The position numbers and the translations under genes were made by a program. A stretch of 64,000 nt of DNA from Croceibacterium_B sp963783195. Its GTDB lineage: Bacteria; Pseudomonadota; Alphaproteobacteria; Sphingomonadales; Sphingomonadaceae. The notes beneath the pieces are model-generated. The model did no database searches and was not told the origin of the DNA. It saw only the letters and a program-made list of their open reading frames with translations. Below, piece after piece: positions 8,570-17,684 of the stretch (within the stretch, counting starts at the first letter, position 1; every line of letters begins with the position of its first letter). The stretch lies in contig CAWAMV010000003.1 of NCBI GenBank assembly GCA_963783195.1, positions 124,001 to 188,000 on the forward strand, in the 5' to 3' direction.

Positions 8570-9388
8570 ATGGCGGCAAGAAAGACCATTTTCATCACCG
8601 GCGGGGGCTCGGGCATCGGCCGCGCCATCGCGATCAAGTTCGGGGCCGAGGGCTGGTTCGTGGGCCTTGGCGACACGAACGAGGCCGGGATGAAGGAGAC
8701 CGAGGCGCTCCTGCCGGGTGGCTATTCCTACAGCCACGTGTTCGACGTTTCGGACCGCGCGGCATGGGACGATGCGTTGCGCGTCACCGCGCGCGCCAGC
8801 GGCGGCCGGATCGATGTGGTGGCCAACAACGCCGGCATCTCGCTCGGCGGGCCGCTGATGGAATGCACGCTCGATGAAATCGACCGGATCGCCCGGGTCA
8901 ATTTCCTGGGTGTCGTCTATGGCGCGCAGGCGAGCTATCCCTACCTCAAGGAAACCGCCCCAGGATCCTGCCTGATCAACACCGCCAGTGCCGCGGCCCT
9001 GCACGGCATGGCCAACCAGAGCCTCTACGGTGCGACCAAGGCGGCTGTCCGCTCGCTGACCGAATCGCTCGATTCCGAATGGGCGCCAGACGGCATCCGC
9101 GTGCGCAGCCTTATGCCCAGCTTCATCGACACCCCGCTGCTCCAGAACGTCCCCAACCGGCAACGCAACGTGAAAATCCGCGACGCGGTGGTCGAGGCCG
9201 GACTTGAGTTCACCCCGGTCGAGGTCGTGGCGGACGCTGCGTGGGACTCAGTCGGCAGCGAACAGGTGCATCACCTCGTGGGCAAGACCGCGCGGCGCCT
9301 CAAGTTCATGAGCAAGTGGATGCCCAACCAGCTGAGGAAGCGCACCCGCCTGCTGGCCGAAGCGCACGACAAGGTCAGCGGGCGCTAA
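8570..9388 (+). CDS. Short-chain dehydrogenase/reductase (SDR)
   Basis: 272-residue classical SDR. The cofactor motif is TGGGSGIG (about residues 10-17), followed by GDTNEAG, where Asp at the end of strand 2 suggests NAD(H) preference. NNAG, the catalytic Ser in NTASAAA, and YGATK complete the signature. The C-terminus is longer than the family core and basic (RLKFMSKWMPNQLRKRTR), which suggests membrane association. The substrate cannot be told. It starts 31 bases after the S9 peptidase and may share its transcript. Its stop interleaves with that of the convergent pterin dehydratase. Confidence 0.85.
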   Translation: MAARKTIFITGGGSGIGRAIAIKFGAEGWFVGLGDTNEAGMKETEALLPGGYSYSHVFDVSDRAAWDDALRVTARASGGRIDVVANNAGISLGGPLMECTLDEIDRIARVNFLGVVYGAQASYPYLKETAPGSCLINTASAAALHGMANQSLYGATKAAVRSLTESLDSEWAPDGIRVRSLMPSFIDTPLLQNVPNRQRNVKIRDAVVEAGLEFTPVEVVADAAWDSVGSEQVHHLVGKTARRLKFMSKWMPNQLRKRTRLLAEAHDKVSGR

Positions 9389-9675
9389 GCCAGCGCCTCG
9401 ATCGCCTTCGCCAGCTTCACGTCGCGCGCCGAAAGGCCGCCGGCATCGTGCGTGGTCAGTGTGATCTCGACCCGGTTGTAGACGTTGAACCACTCGGGAT
9501 GGTGGTCCTGCTTGTCGGCCAGCAGGGCGACGCGGGTCATGAAGCCGAAGGCCTCGTTGAAATCGGCGAAGGTAAAGGTCCGCTCGATCGCCTTGCCCTC
9601 GCGGGAAGTCGACCAGCCGGACAGTTCCGCCAGCGCCGCCTTGCGCTCGGCTTCGGTCAGTTCGGCGATGGCCAT
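9385..9675 (-). CDS. phhB: 4a-hydroxytetrahydrobiopterin dehydratase (PCD/DCoH)
   Basis: Recycles the pterin cofactor of aromatic amino-acid hydroxylases. 96 residues, the full family length. The active-site signature DHHPEW is followed by FNVYNRVEITLTTHDAGGLS. No phenylalanine hydroxylase is seen in the window, so its physiological partner is elsewhere or it has another role. It converges with the SDR gene, and the stops share 9385-9388 (CTAA). Confidence 0.92.
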   Translation of the reverse strand: MAIAELTEAERKAALAELSGWSTSREGKAIERTFTFADFNEAFGFMTRVALLADKQDHHPEWFNVYNRVEITLTTHDAGGLSARDVKLAKAIEALA

Positions 9676-9728
9676 CGTATCGCTCCCTTGCTTGTCGCTG
9701 CCGGTTCCTTGGCTTAACGCGCGACAGG

Positions 9729-10301
9729 ATGGAAGGGGCCCACCTCACAGTCAGCGATCTCGCCTGCCGGCGCGGGGAGCGGGTGCTGTTCCGGCGGCTG
9801 TCGTTCGCGCTTGCGCCGGGCGGGGCGCTGCAGGTGCGGGGGGCCAACGGGACGGGCAAGTCGAGCCTGCTGCGGATCGTCGCCGGGCTGCTGCGGCCCT
9901 TTGCCGGGACCGTGGCCTGGCAGGGGCCCACGGCCCTTCTCGACGGCAACCTGCCGCTCGACGAGCACCTGCCGCTGGGCAAGGCTCTGGCCTTCTGGCA
10001 GCGCCTCGACCGTGCGAATGAAGCGCTTGATTCCGGCCTGAACACCCTGTTCGACGTTCCGGTGCGCTACCTGTCCACCGGCCAGCGCAAACGGGCGGCG
10101 CTGGTCCAGTCGGCACCGCTGCCGGGCGGACTGTGGCTGCTCGACGAGCCGCTCAACGGGCTCGACGTCGCAGCAGCGGAGCGGCTGGTGGCGCAGGTGG
10201 GCGAACATTGCGCTGCCGGCGGACTGGCGCTGGTCGCCTCGCACCAGCCGTTCGGGCTGGCGGGCCTCGAGACGCTCGACATCCTGGACTACGCGCCGTG
10301 A
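9729..10301 (+). CDS. ccmA: CcmA, heme exporter ATP-binding subunit
   Basis: ATPase of the CcmABCD system that releases the heme-loaded chaperone CcmE for cytochrome c maturation. 190 residues, the short length typical of CcmA. Walker A is GANGTGKSS (about residues 38-46), the signature is LSTGQRKR, and Walker B is LWLLDEP. The 4-base GTGA overlap with ccmB confirms the pairing. ccmC and ccmD do not follow, so they must lie elsewhere. Confidence 0.92.
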   Translation: MEGAHLTVSDLACRRGERVLFRRLSFALAPGGALQVRGANGTGKSSLLRIVAGLLRPFAGTVAWQGPTALLDGNLPLDEHLPLGKALAFWQRLDRANEALDSGLNTLFDVPVRYLSTGQRKRAALVQSAPLPGGLWLLDEPLNGLDVAAAERLVAQVGEHCAAGGLALVASHQPFGLAGLETLDILDYAP

Positions 10302-10957
10302 GCGTCACCCTCACCCTCCTGCGCCGCGATCTGGCGACGGCGTTCGGCGGCGGGCGGCGCGGAGGCGCGGTGCTGCCGGTGCTGTTCTTCCTGGCCGTGG
10401 CCATGCTGTTCCCGTTCGCGGTCGGGCCGGACCCGGTGCTGCTGGCGCGGGCCGGCGGCGGCGTGGTCTGGGTCGCGGCGCTGCTCGCGGCGATCCTGCC
10501 ACTGGACCGCCTGCTGGCGCCCGACTTCGAGCAGGGCTTCTTCGACCAGTTCCATTTGCGCGGCATTTCGGAGGAAGCGGTCGCCGCAGTGCGCTTGCTG
10601 GCCCACTGGCTCAGCTTCGGCCCGCCGCTGATGCTCGCCACGCTCCCGGCTGCGGCGCTGCTCGGGCTGTCGGGCGAGACATTGCGGACGCTCGAATGGG
10701 GCCTGCTCGCCGGCACGCCCGGCCTCGCCGCCATCGGCCTGATGATCGCCGCGCTGACCCTTTCGCTGCGGAGCGGAGCCGCGCTCGCCGGGCTGCTGCT
10801 GGTTCCGCTGGCAGTGCCGGTGCTGATCTTCGGCGCGGGGGCGCTCTCGACCGGCGGGGATGCGGGGCTGGCGCTGACCGGGGCGTATAGCCTTCTGCTC
10901 TGCGCGGTGACGCCGTTTGCGGCGGGAGCGGCAATCAGGGCTGCGAGGGAGGTCTAA
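10298..10957 (+). CDS. ccmB: CcmB, heme exporter membrane subunit
   Basis: 219-residue permease subunit paired with CcmA. Six hydrophobic helices can be seen, starting with VLPVLFFLAVAMLFPFAVG after the RRDL segment, and FEQGFFDQ is the conserved cytoplasmic loop. The start is the GTG at 10298, inside the ccmA stop. The gene ends in CTAA, shared with the stop of the convergent map gene (10954-10957). Confidence 0.92.
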   Translation: MSVTLTLLRRDLATAFGGGRRGGAVLPVLFFLAVAMLFPFAVGPDPVLLARAGGGVVWVAALLAAILPLDRLLAPDFEQGFFDQFHLRGISEEAVAAVRLLAHWLSFGPPLMLATLPAAALLGLSGETLRTLEWGLLAGTPGLAAIGLMIAALTLSLRSGAALAGLLLVPLAVPVLIFGAGALSTGGDAGLALTGAYSLLLCAVTPFAAGAAIRAAREV

Positions 10958-11781
10958 ACGTAAGGCGGCTTGTCCCGCCCCGTCGGGCTCAACGTGAAGA
11001 TCTCGCAGCCGTCGTCGGTGATGCCGATGGAGTGTTCGAATTGGGCCGACAGGCTCTTGTCGCGGGTCACCGCGGTCCAGCCGTCGCTCAGCAGCTTCAC
11101 CCACGGCTTGCCGAGGTTGATCATCGGTTCGATGGTCATGAACATGCCGGGGCGAAGTTCGGGGCCGGTGCCGGCCTTGGCGGCGTGGACCACTTCGGGC
11201 GCGTCGTGGAACAGGCGGCCGAGGCCGTGGCCGCAGAACTCGCGCACCACGCCGTAGCGCTGGGCTTCGGCATGGGCCTGGATCGCCGCGCCGATGTCGC
11301 CCAGCCGCGCGCCGGGCTTCGCCTGCTCGATCCCGAGCATCAGGCATTCGTAGGTCACGTCGACCAGCTTCTTCGCCTTCAGCGCCACGTCGCCGACGAG
11401 GTACATGCGGCTGGTGTCGCCGTGCCAGCCGTCGAGCAGCGGGGTCACGTCGATGTTGACGATGTCGCCGTCCTTCAGCCTCTTGTCGGACGGGATGCCG
11501 TGGCACACGACATGGTTGATCGAGATGCAGCACGAGTGGGCATAGCCGCGATAACCCATCGTCGCCGGCACCGCGCCGCCGTCGAGCGTCATCTGGCGCA
11601 CGAAATCGTCGAGCTCGCCCGTGGTGACGCCGGGCACGACCTTTTCGGCCAGCGCATCGAGGATTTCAGCGGCGAGCCGCCCGGCCTTGCGCATCCCCTC
11701 GAAGCCTTCGGGCCCGTGGAGTTTGATGGTGCCGTCGCGCAGGACGGTGTCGGCGGACGTAACGTGCTGGTATTCGGTCAT
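10954..11781 (-). CDS. map: Type I methionine aminopeptidase
   Basis: Removes the N-terminal Met from new proteins. 275 residues with the pita-bread fold. Metal ligands are visible: HGIPSDKRLKDGDIVNIDVT (first Asp), GDTSRMY (second Asp), FCGHGLG (His), EPMINLG (Glu) and FEHSIGI (Glu). The conserved His is in YAHSCCISINHVVCHG. I chose the ATG at 11781; the frame is open further upstream to 11892 but without family similarity. It is transcribed alone, towards ccmB. Confidence 0.95.
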   Translation of the reverse strand: MTEYQHVTSADTVLRDGTIKLHGPEGFEGMRKAGRLAAEILDALAEKVVPGVTTGELDDFVRQMTLDGGAVPATMGYRGYAHSCCISINHVVCHGIPSDKRLKDGDIVNIDVTPLLDGWHGDTSRMYLVGDVALKAKKLVDVTYECLMLGIEQAKPGARLGDIGAAIQAHAEAQRYGVVREFCGHGLGRLFHDAPEVVHAAKAGTGPELRPGMFMTIEPMINLGKPWVKLLSDGWTAVTRDKSLSAQFEHSIGITDDGCEIFTLSPTGRDKPPYV

Positions 11782-11934
11782 CGGCCCCATGTAGCGAGGG
11801 GTCGCGAGAATTGCGAGGGTGCGCCGCCACCCCGTTGTCAGCCCGGGCCTGTCGCGGGCCAGTGCCCCGTCCCGCCGACCGGGCAAGAACAAGGCGCCGC
11901 CCCGGTCGAAGTCCGGGGTGACGGATAGTGCGAG

Positions 11935-12757
11935 CTACCCCTTTGCGCTGAACGCGCCGCGATAGGCCGGCTTGACCGCCTCGAGCATCTCGCGCGTCAT
12001 CGGGAAATCCAGCTCGTAGGCACCCTCGGCGTAGGGCCCGGCGACATAGGGGCCGAAGTAGATCGTGATGCGATCGAAGGTCCGCCCGTTGCTCGAGCCG
12101 ACGAGGATCGTCGCCTCGTCCAGTTGCGGGGCAGCCGCCGAATAGCTCGTCGCTGGTGTCGACCGGCGCGCCGCGGCGCTTCTCGCGCTCCTTGTTGAGC
12201 GCCTGGCAGACCCGGTCGCCCATCGTCGAGCCCAGAGAGCCGGGCGACTGGAACAGCTCTTCGGATTTGAAGCCCCGGCTGTTGGCCTTGTCCCACACGA
12301 AGCCCTCCAGCCCGGACATTCCGTGCGCGCCGCCGCTGAAGGTGTAGAACTCGCCCGACAAGCTGAGCCAGCCCGGGAGATCGGCCACGGCCTTCCACTC
12401 TTCGCCGAAGCTGTGCGCGTGGTAGGGGAAATCGTTTTCCTCGCGGCTTGCCCTGTCGTCCCTGGCCTCGGCGATCAGTTCGGACTTCGCCCTGTCGCGG
12501 TCCTGTTCGAGCCACTTGACCAGGCCCGGCAAAGCGGACGCCTGGGCGGGCCAGGAATATGCGAAGTCGTAGAGGTCGTTCTCTTCCTTGACCGCGCTGC
12601 CCCCGGCCGGGCTGGCGCTGGCCGACGCTGTCGCGCCATTGGCGGTTGCGCTGGCGGTGGCCGTCGCGCCGCTCGCCGGCTTGTCCTGCACCTCCGCTTG
12701 CGACGAGCAGGCCGCCAGCGCGGCAAGGACAAGCGGCAGGAATGCGCGACGCGGCAT
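11935..12757 (-). CDS. Lipoprotein with DUF4163/DUF3298 (RsiV-like) domains, frame broken once
   Basis: Predicted outer-surface or periplasmic lipoprotein: signal peptide with lipobox LAAC near residue 18, then a Thr/Ala/Ser-rich linker, then DUF4163 (PYHAHSFGEEW through FKSEELF) and a DUF3298-like end (IYFGPYVAGPYAEGAY). These domains occur in RsiV-type anti-sigma factors and PdaC-like proteins. No enzyme activity can be claimed. Protein similarity continues in another frame after a G run on the plus strand at 12128-12131; one base too many there explains the break, and the rejoined protein ends at the TAG at 11937-11935. About 273 residues. Confidence 0.75.
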
Positions 12758-12794
12758 TGGATTTCTCCGGGCAATTCGTATCTAGGCCCCCGAT

Positions 12795-14176
12795 ATGAGC
12801 AAGAACACCGACCTAATCCAGCCGGATCGCGGACAGGACGCGATCGACATCCACCTCGTCGACAAGGACGGGTTCGAGGACTGGGCCAAGCGCCTGTCCA
12901 CCCCGCAACGCGCGGCGCTGGCGGCGCAGAAGTTCACCGGCGGCGGGTACGAGACCGCCATCGTGCCCGATGGTGACGGTTGGTTCGCCGTCGGCGGCGT
13001 GGCCGATCCGGCCGAGCTGTCGAGCTGGTGCATGGCCAAGCTGGCCGAAGTCCTGCCGGCCGGCGTCTATCGCCGGGCTGAAGGGGAGCCCGGTCCGGCG
13101 CTGTTCGGCTGGCAGACCGCGCAGTATCGCTTCCGCAAGTACAAGGACGACAAGAAGGCCGAGGGCCCGCGCATCCTGCTGACGAAGGAGGCCAAGAAGG
13201 CGGATGCCGCGAAGGCCGAGGCTCGCGCCGCGATGCTCGTCGCGACCTGGTCAACACGCCGGCCGAGGACATGGGCCCGGCCCAGCTGGAAGAGCAGGCC
13301 GAAAGGCTCGCCAAGGAACACGGCGGCAAGGTCAAGGTCACGCGCGGCGATGCGCTGGAGCAGGAATTCCCGATGGTCCACGCCGTAGGCCGCGCCGCCG
13401 CGCGCAGCCATGCGCCGCGGATGATCGAGCTGACCTGGGGTGACGACAAGCACCCGCGGCTCGCCATCGTCGGCAAGGGCGTGTGCTTCGATTCGGGCGG
13501 GCTCGACATCAAGCCGGGCAGCGGGATGCTGCTGATGAAAAAGGACATGGGCGGCGCGGCCCATGCGCTGGCGCTGGCCGGGCTGATCATGGGCGCCGGG
13601 CTGAAGGTGCGGCTGCACTGCCTCGTCCCCGCGGTCGAGAACGCCATCGCCGGCAATGCCTTCCGCCCCGGCGACGTGCTCAGGAGCCGCAAGGGGCTGT
13701 CGGTCGAAATCGGCAACACCGATGCCGAAGGCCGCCTGATCCTGGGCGATGCGCTGGCCCTCGCCTGCGAGAGCGAGCCCGACCTCGTTATCGACTTCGC
13801 CACCCTGACCGGCGCGGCGCGCGTCGCGCTCGGCCCCGACCTGCCGGCGTTGTTCGCGCGGCAGGACGAGACCGCCGACGAACTGATCGCGGCGGGCAAG
13901 GCACACGACGATCCCGTCTGGCGCCTGCCGCTGCACGAAGGCTACGCCGAGTACCTCAAGTCCGACATCGCCGACACCAACAACGCCCACGGCAACGCCT
14001 TTGCCGGGGCCAGCGTGGCCGGGCTGTTCCTCGACAAGTTCGTGTCCGAAGGGACCGACTGGGCGCACTTCGACACCTTCGCCTGGCGCCCGGCGCCAAA
14101 GCCCGGGCGCGCCAAGGGCGGTGCTGCGCTGGGGCTGCGCGCGGCGTGGCACATGTTGCAGGCGCGCTACGGCTGA
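12795..14176 (+). CDS. Leucyl aminopeptidase, M17 family (frame broken once)
   Basis: Cytosolic metal-dependent aminopeptidase, about 460 residues after rejoining. The N-terminal domain covers about the first 145 residues. The catalytic domain has GKGVCFDSGGLDIKP (metal ligands and catalytic Lys), LMKKDMGGAA and the M17 signature NTDAEGRL. The frame moves near 13240: inserting one C gives AMLVRDLVNTPAEDMGP, the conserved junction of M17 enzymes, so one base is missing. It is followed 72 bases later by an SH3 protein, a common neighbour of this gene in alphaproteobacteria. Confidence 0.88.
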
Positions 14177-14248
14177 GAACGGACTCATGCGGACCGATTG
14201 GGCCACCCGCTTGCCCGCACCCGCAGCGCAGTCTAAGCGCCGCCTCGC

Positions 14249-14590
14249 ATGAGCAAGCATTCGCACGCGCAGGGGCCCTATACGCTCGCCGGACCGGCCG
14301 AGCGGCCGGACCCGCTGAGCGTGCCGATCCGTGGCGACCTCGCCCATATCGCGCTCGCCGGCAAGCACTTCGTCCCGCACTACGCGGTGCCGCAGCCGCG
14401 CGGCGTAATGCCCGGCGGTGCACCCGTGATGTCCGGCAGGGGCGAAGATGCCGAGGAAGTCTGCACCCTGATGGAAGGCGACAGCTTCGAGGTGCTCGAG
14501 ATCGCCGGCGGCTGGGCCTGGGGCTGTCTCTCGCTCGAAGGGCCGGTGGGCTACGTGCGGCTCGACCGGCTGGAGCCGGCGGTGGCGTGA
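14249..14590 (+). CDS. SH3-domain protein without catalytic domain
   Basis: 113 residues. It resembles the N-terminal bacterial SH3 region of NlpC/P60 (dipeptidyl-peptidase VI-like) enzymes: RGDLAHIALAGKHFVPHYAVPQ, then VCTLMEGDSFEVLEIAGGWAWGCLSLEGPVGYVR. The usual C40 cysteine-peptidase domain does not follow; the gene stops and argC begins inside its stop codon (GTGA overlap at 14587-14590). No signal peptide. It may bind a peptide or cell-wall stem, or be a remnant of a larger enzyme. Confidence 0.75.
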   Translation: MSKHSHAQGPYTLAGPAERPDPLSVPIRGDLAHIALAGKHFVPHYAVPQPRGVMPGGAPVMSGRGEDAEEVCTLMEGDSFEVLEIAGGWAWGCLSLEGPVGYVRLDRLEPAVA

Positions 14591-15516
14591 GCCGGTCGGT
14601 CTTCATCGACGGCGGCGCCGGGACGACCGGGCTCGAGATCGCCGACCGGCTGGCCGGGCGCGGCGAGTTCCGCATGGTCGTGCTCGAAGGCGATCGGCGC
14701 AAGGATCCGGCCGCCCGGGCCGATGCGCTCAACAGCAGCGATTTCGCCATCCTGTGCCTGCCCGACGATGCCGCGCGCGAGGCCGTCGCGCTGATCGAAC
14801 CGGACAGCCCGGTCCGGGTGATCGACGCTTCGACCGCACATCGCGTCGCGCCGGGCTGGACCTACGGTTTTCCCGAAGTTGTCGGGCGCGAGGCGGTGGC
14901 AGCGGCAACGCGCGTCTCCAACCCCGGCTGCTATTCGACCGGCTTCATCGCGCTGCTGGCGCCGCTGGTGCGCGCCGGCCTGCTGCCGGCCGACTGGCCC
15001 TACACCTGCAATGCCGTCTCGGGTTATTCGGGCGGGGGCAAGAGCCTGATCGCGCGGTTCGAGGAAGACGACGACATCGCCTGGCGCGGCTATGCCCTGG
15101 CACTGGGCCACAAGCACGTGCCCGAGATGCAGGAACGCTGCGGCCTTTCGGTCGCGCCGCTGTTCACCCCCGCGGTCGTCCCGGCGCATCGCGGCATGGT
15201 GGTCGAAGTCCCGCTGCCGCTTTCGGCCATGCCGGGCGCCGCCGCTCCCGCTGCGCTGCGCGCGTGCCTGGCCGATTTCTATGCCGGCAGCCGCGTCGTC
15301 CGCATGGGCGAGGCCCCGGCCGACGGCGAAATCCTGCTGCGCAAGTCGATGGCTCCATCCGACGCGATGGACCTGTTCGCATTTTCCGCCGCCGACGGGG
15401 CACAGGCGCGGCTGGTGGCCGTGCTCGACAACCTCGGCAAGGGAGCGAGCGGCGCGGCGGTCCAGAGCCTCAACCTCATGGCCGGGATCGACGAAACCGC
15501 GGGACTGCGCCTCTAG
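14587..15516 (+). CDS. argC: N-acetyl-gamma-glutamyl-phosphate reductase, type 2
   Basis: NADPH-dependent third step of arginine biosynthesis. 309 residues. The NADP loop reads DGGAGTTGLEIADRL, and the active-site Cys is in VSNPGCYSTG (near residue 116). The short form with GFPE and LGHKHVPE motifs identifies the type 2 class found in alphaproteobacteria. The start is the GTG at 14587, overlapping the upstream gene by 4 bases. The next gene is 250 bases away and has its own promoter. Confidence 0.93.
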   Translation: MSRSVFIDGGAGTTGLEIADRLAGRGEFRMVVLEGDRRKDPAARADALNSSDFAILCLPDDAAREAVALIEPDSPVRVIDASTAHRVAPGWTYGFPEVVGREAVAAATRVSNPGCYSTGFIALLAPLVRAGLLPADWPYTCNAVSGYSGGGKSLIARFEEDDDIAWRGYALALGHKHVPEMQERCGLSVAPLFTPAVVPAHRGMVVEVPLPLSAMPGAAAPAALRACLADFYAGSRVVRMGEAPADGEILLRKSMAPSDAMDLFAFSAADGAQARLVAVLDNLGKGASGAAVQSLNLMAGIDETAGLRL

Positions 15517-15671
15517 GCCGCCCCGATGCCCAAGGATTGGGCAGCGGTGCCGTTTCCGCGAGCACGCCTGCGCGCACGAAAGTTTCACATTCGATAGGTT
15601 TTCGAGCGGGCTTCTTTCGAATCCGCCCTTTCGCGGGGACCCGCGAACGTCTACCTCTGCGCCATCAGCCC

Positions 15672-15687
15672 TTGGCACGATTCTTGT
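15672..15687 (+). promoter_or_regulatory. Sigma-54 promoter of glnB-glnA
   Basis: TTGGCACGATTCTTGT matches the -24/-12 consensus (TGGCAC, 5-base spacer, TTGC), with T in place of the last C. It lies about 85 bases before the glnB start, in the 253-base gap after argC. Sigma-54 and NtrC control of glnBA is established in many alphaproteobacteria. A convincing NtrC palindrome was not found by eye. Confidence 0.7.
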
Positions 15688-15769
15688 AGAATGGTTGCCG
15701 GGATTTCGTCGGACTGTCCGGCCCTGGTCCGAAGGAGGGCGAGGCGCCGGCTTTACTCGCAGGGGTGAC

Positions 15770-16108
15770 GTGAAAAAAATCGAAGCCATCATCAAGCCAT
15801 TCAAGCTGGACGAGGTGAAGGAGGCGCTGCACGAAGTGGGCGTGTCCGGCATCACCGTGACCGAGGCCAAGGGCTTCGGCCGGCAGAAAGGCCACACCGA
15901 ACTCTATCGCGGCGCCGAATACGTCGTCGATTTCCTGCCCAAGGTGAAGCTCGAGGTCGTCGTGCCCGACGACCAGGCCGAGCGCGTGGTCGAGGCGATT
16001 GCCAATGCCGCGCAGACCGGCCGGATCGGCGACGGCAAGATCTTCGTCTCCACCATCGATACCGCCCTGCGCATCCGCACCGGCGAGAAGGACGATTCGG
16101 CAATCTGA
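15770..16108 (+). CDS. glnB: PII nitrogen regulatory protein GlnB
   Basis: Trimeric signal protein that senses 2-oxoglutarate, ATP/ADP and glutamine and controls glutamine synthetase modification and NtrB. 112 residues, exactly the family length. The T-loop reads GRQKGHTELYRGAEY, with the uridylylation site Tyr51. The B-loop/C-terminal signature TGRIGDGKIFV is present. The GTG at 15770 gives the normal start VKKIEAIIKPFKL. It precedes glnA by 86 bases behind the sigma-54 promoter. Confidence 0.95.
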   Translation: MKKIEAIIKPFKLDEVKEALHEVGVSGITVTEAKGFGRQKGHTELYRGAEYVVDFLPKVKLEVVVPDDQAERVVEAIANAAQTGRIGDGKIFVSTIDTALRIRTGEKDDSAI

Positions 16109-16194
16109 ACCCGAGCGCCCCCCTGTTCCGGACGAAACGGCGCAGCGGCGGCCCATCATCAAGTTCGACTAGCTACCCGCAAGGAAGGACGACC

Positions 16195-17607
16195 ATGGCC
16201 AGTGCAAAGGATATCGTGAAGCGGATCAAGGACGAGGAGATCGAGTGGGTCGATCTTCGCTTCACCGATCCCAAGGGCAAGTGGCAGCACCTCTCGATGG
16301 TCGCCGGCGTGCTCGGCGAAGACGAGCTCGAGGAAGGGCTGATGTTCGACGGCTCCTCGATCGCCGGGCTGGAAGGTGATCAACGAATCCGACATGATCC
16401 TGAAGCCCGATCTCGACGCGGTCTACATCGACCCGTTCCGCGCCACGCCGATGATGATCATCTTCTGCGACATCGTCGAGCCCTCGACCGGCGAACTGGT
16501 ATTCGCGCGATCCGCGCTCGACCGCCAAGCGCGCCGAGAACTTCGTCAAGCAGACCGGCCTCGGCGACACCGTCTACGTCGGCCCTGAAGCCGAGTTCTT
16601 CATGTTCGACGACGTGCGCTTCGAGGACGGTTATGCCGGCTCGGGCTTCCAGATCGACGACATCGAACTGCCGACCAACACCGGCACCGAGCTACGAGGG
16701 CGGCAACATGGCCCACCGCCCGCGCGCCAAGGGCGGCTACTTCCCCGTCGCCCCGGTCGACAGCGCGGTCGACATCCGCGGCGAGATGGTCTCGACCATG
16801 CTCGAAATGGGTCTGCCGTGCGACAAGCACCACCACGAGGTGGCCGCCGCGCAGCACGAACTGGGCCTGACCTTCGGCACGCTGACCACCACCGCCGACC
16901 GGATGCAGATCTACAAGTACGTCGTGCACCAGGTCGCCCATGCCTATGGCAAGACGGCGACCTTCATGCCCAAGCCGATCAAGGACGATAACGGCAGCGG
17001 CATGCACACCCACATCTCGATCTGGGACGGCGGCAAGCCGCTGTTCGCCGGCAACGGCTATGCCGGGCTGTCGGAAATGTGCCTGTACTTCATCGGTGGC
17101 GTCATCAAGCACGCCAAGGCGCTCAACGCCTTCACCAACCCGACCACCAACAGCTACAAGCGGCTGGTGCCGGGCTTCGAGGCGCCGGTGCTGCTGGCCT
17201 ATTCGGCGCGCAACCGTTCGGCTTCGTGCCGCATCCCCTACGGGACCGGCGAGAAGGCCAAGCGCGTGGAGTTCCGCTTCCCCGACGCGCTCGCCAACCC
17301 CTACCTGTGCTACGCCGCGCTGCTGATGGCCGGGCTCGACGGCATCAAGAACAAGATCCATCCCGGCGAAGCGATGGACAAGAACCTCTACGACCTGCCG
17401 CCGGCCGAGCTGGCGGAAGTGCCGACCGTGTGCGGAAGCCTGCGCGAAGCGCTCGAATCGCTCACGGCCGACTACGACTTCCTGCTGGAAGGCGACGTCT
17501 TCACCAAGGACCAGATCGAAGCCTACGTCGAGCTGAAGTGGGAAGACGTCAGCCGCTGGGAAACCACCCCCAGCGCGGTCGAATACGACATGTATTACTC
17601 CGCCTGA
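16195..17607 (+). CDS. glnA: Glutamine synthetase type I, with three +1 frame breaks
   Basis: ATP-dependent synthesis of glutamine from glutamate and ammonia, about 469 residues, dodecameric GSI-beta. The start, with AAGGA upstream, and the whole C-terminal two thirds are in one frame. Between 16369 and 16689 the protein continues in two other frames. Removing one base near 16369, 16498 and 16689 yields SIAGWKVINES, GELYSRDPRS and TGTSYEGGN, all expected in GlnA. Seen are FDGSSI, the metal ligands around GPEAEFFMFD, the ATP region NGSGMHTH, and the adenylylation Tyr in DKNLYDLPP. Three insertions in an essential gene with all residues kept point to sequence error. A strong terminator follows. 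Confidence 0.9.
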   Translation: MASAKDIVKRIKDEEIEWVDLRFTDPKGKWQHLSMVAGVLGEDELEEGLMFDGSSIAGLEGDQRIRHDPEARSRRGLHRPVPRHADDDHLLRHRRALDRRTGIRAIRARPPSAPRTSSSRPASATPSTSALKPSSSCSTTCASRTVMPARASRSTTSNCRPTPAPSYEGGNMAHRPRAKGGYFPVAPVDSAVDIRGEMVSTMLEMGLPCDKHHHEVAAAQHELGLTFGTLTTTADRMQIYKYVVHQVAHAYGKTATFMPKPIKDDNGSGMHTHISIWDGGKPLFAGNGYAGLSEMCLYFIGGVIKHAKALNAFTNPTTNSYKRLVPGFEAPVLLAYSARNRSASCRIPYGTGEKAKRVEFRFPDALANPYLCYAALLMAGLDGIKNKIHPGEAMDKNLYDLPPAELAEVPTVCGSLREALESLTADYDFLLEGDVFTKDQIEAYVELKWEDVSRWETTPSAVEYDMYYSA

Positions 17608-17633
17608 GCTTCCGCGGAGTTTGCTCGGAAGAA

Positions 17634-17664
17634 GGGCGTCCGGAGCGATCCGGGCGCCCTTTTC
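17634..17664 (+). terminator. Rho-independent terminator after glnA
   Basis: Stem GGGCGTCCGGA (17634-17644), loop GCGA, TCCGGGCGCCC (17649-17659), then TTTTCC. The stem is complete apart from one G-T pair. It closes the glnB-glnA operon just before the acetyltransferase gene. Confidence 0.85.
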
Positions 17665-17684
17665 CTTTCAAGGGTTCGACCGCC

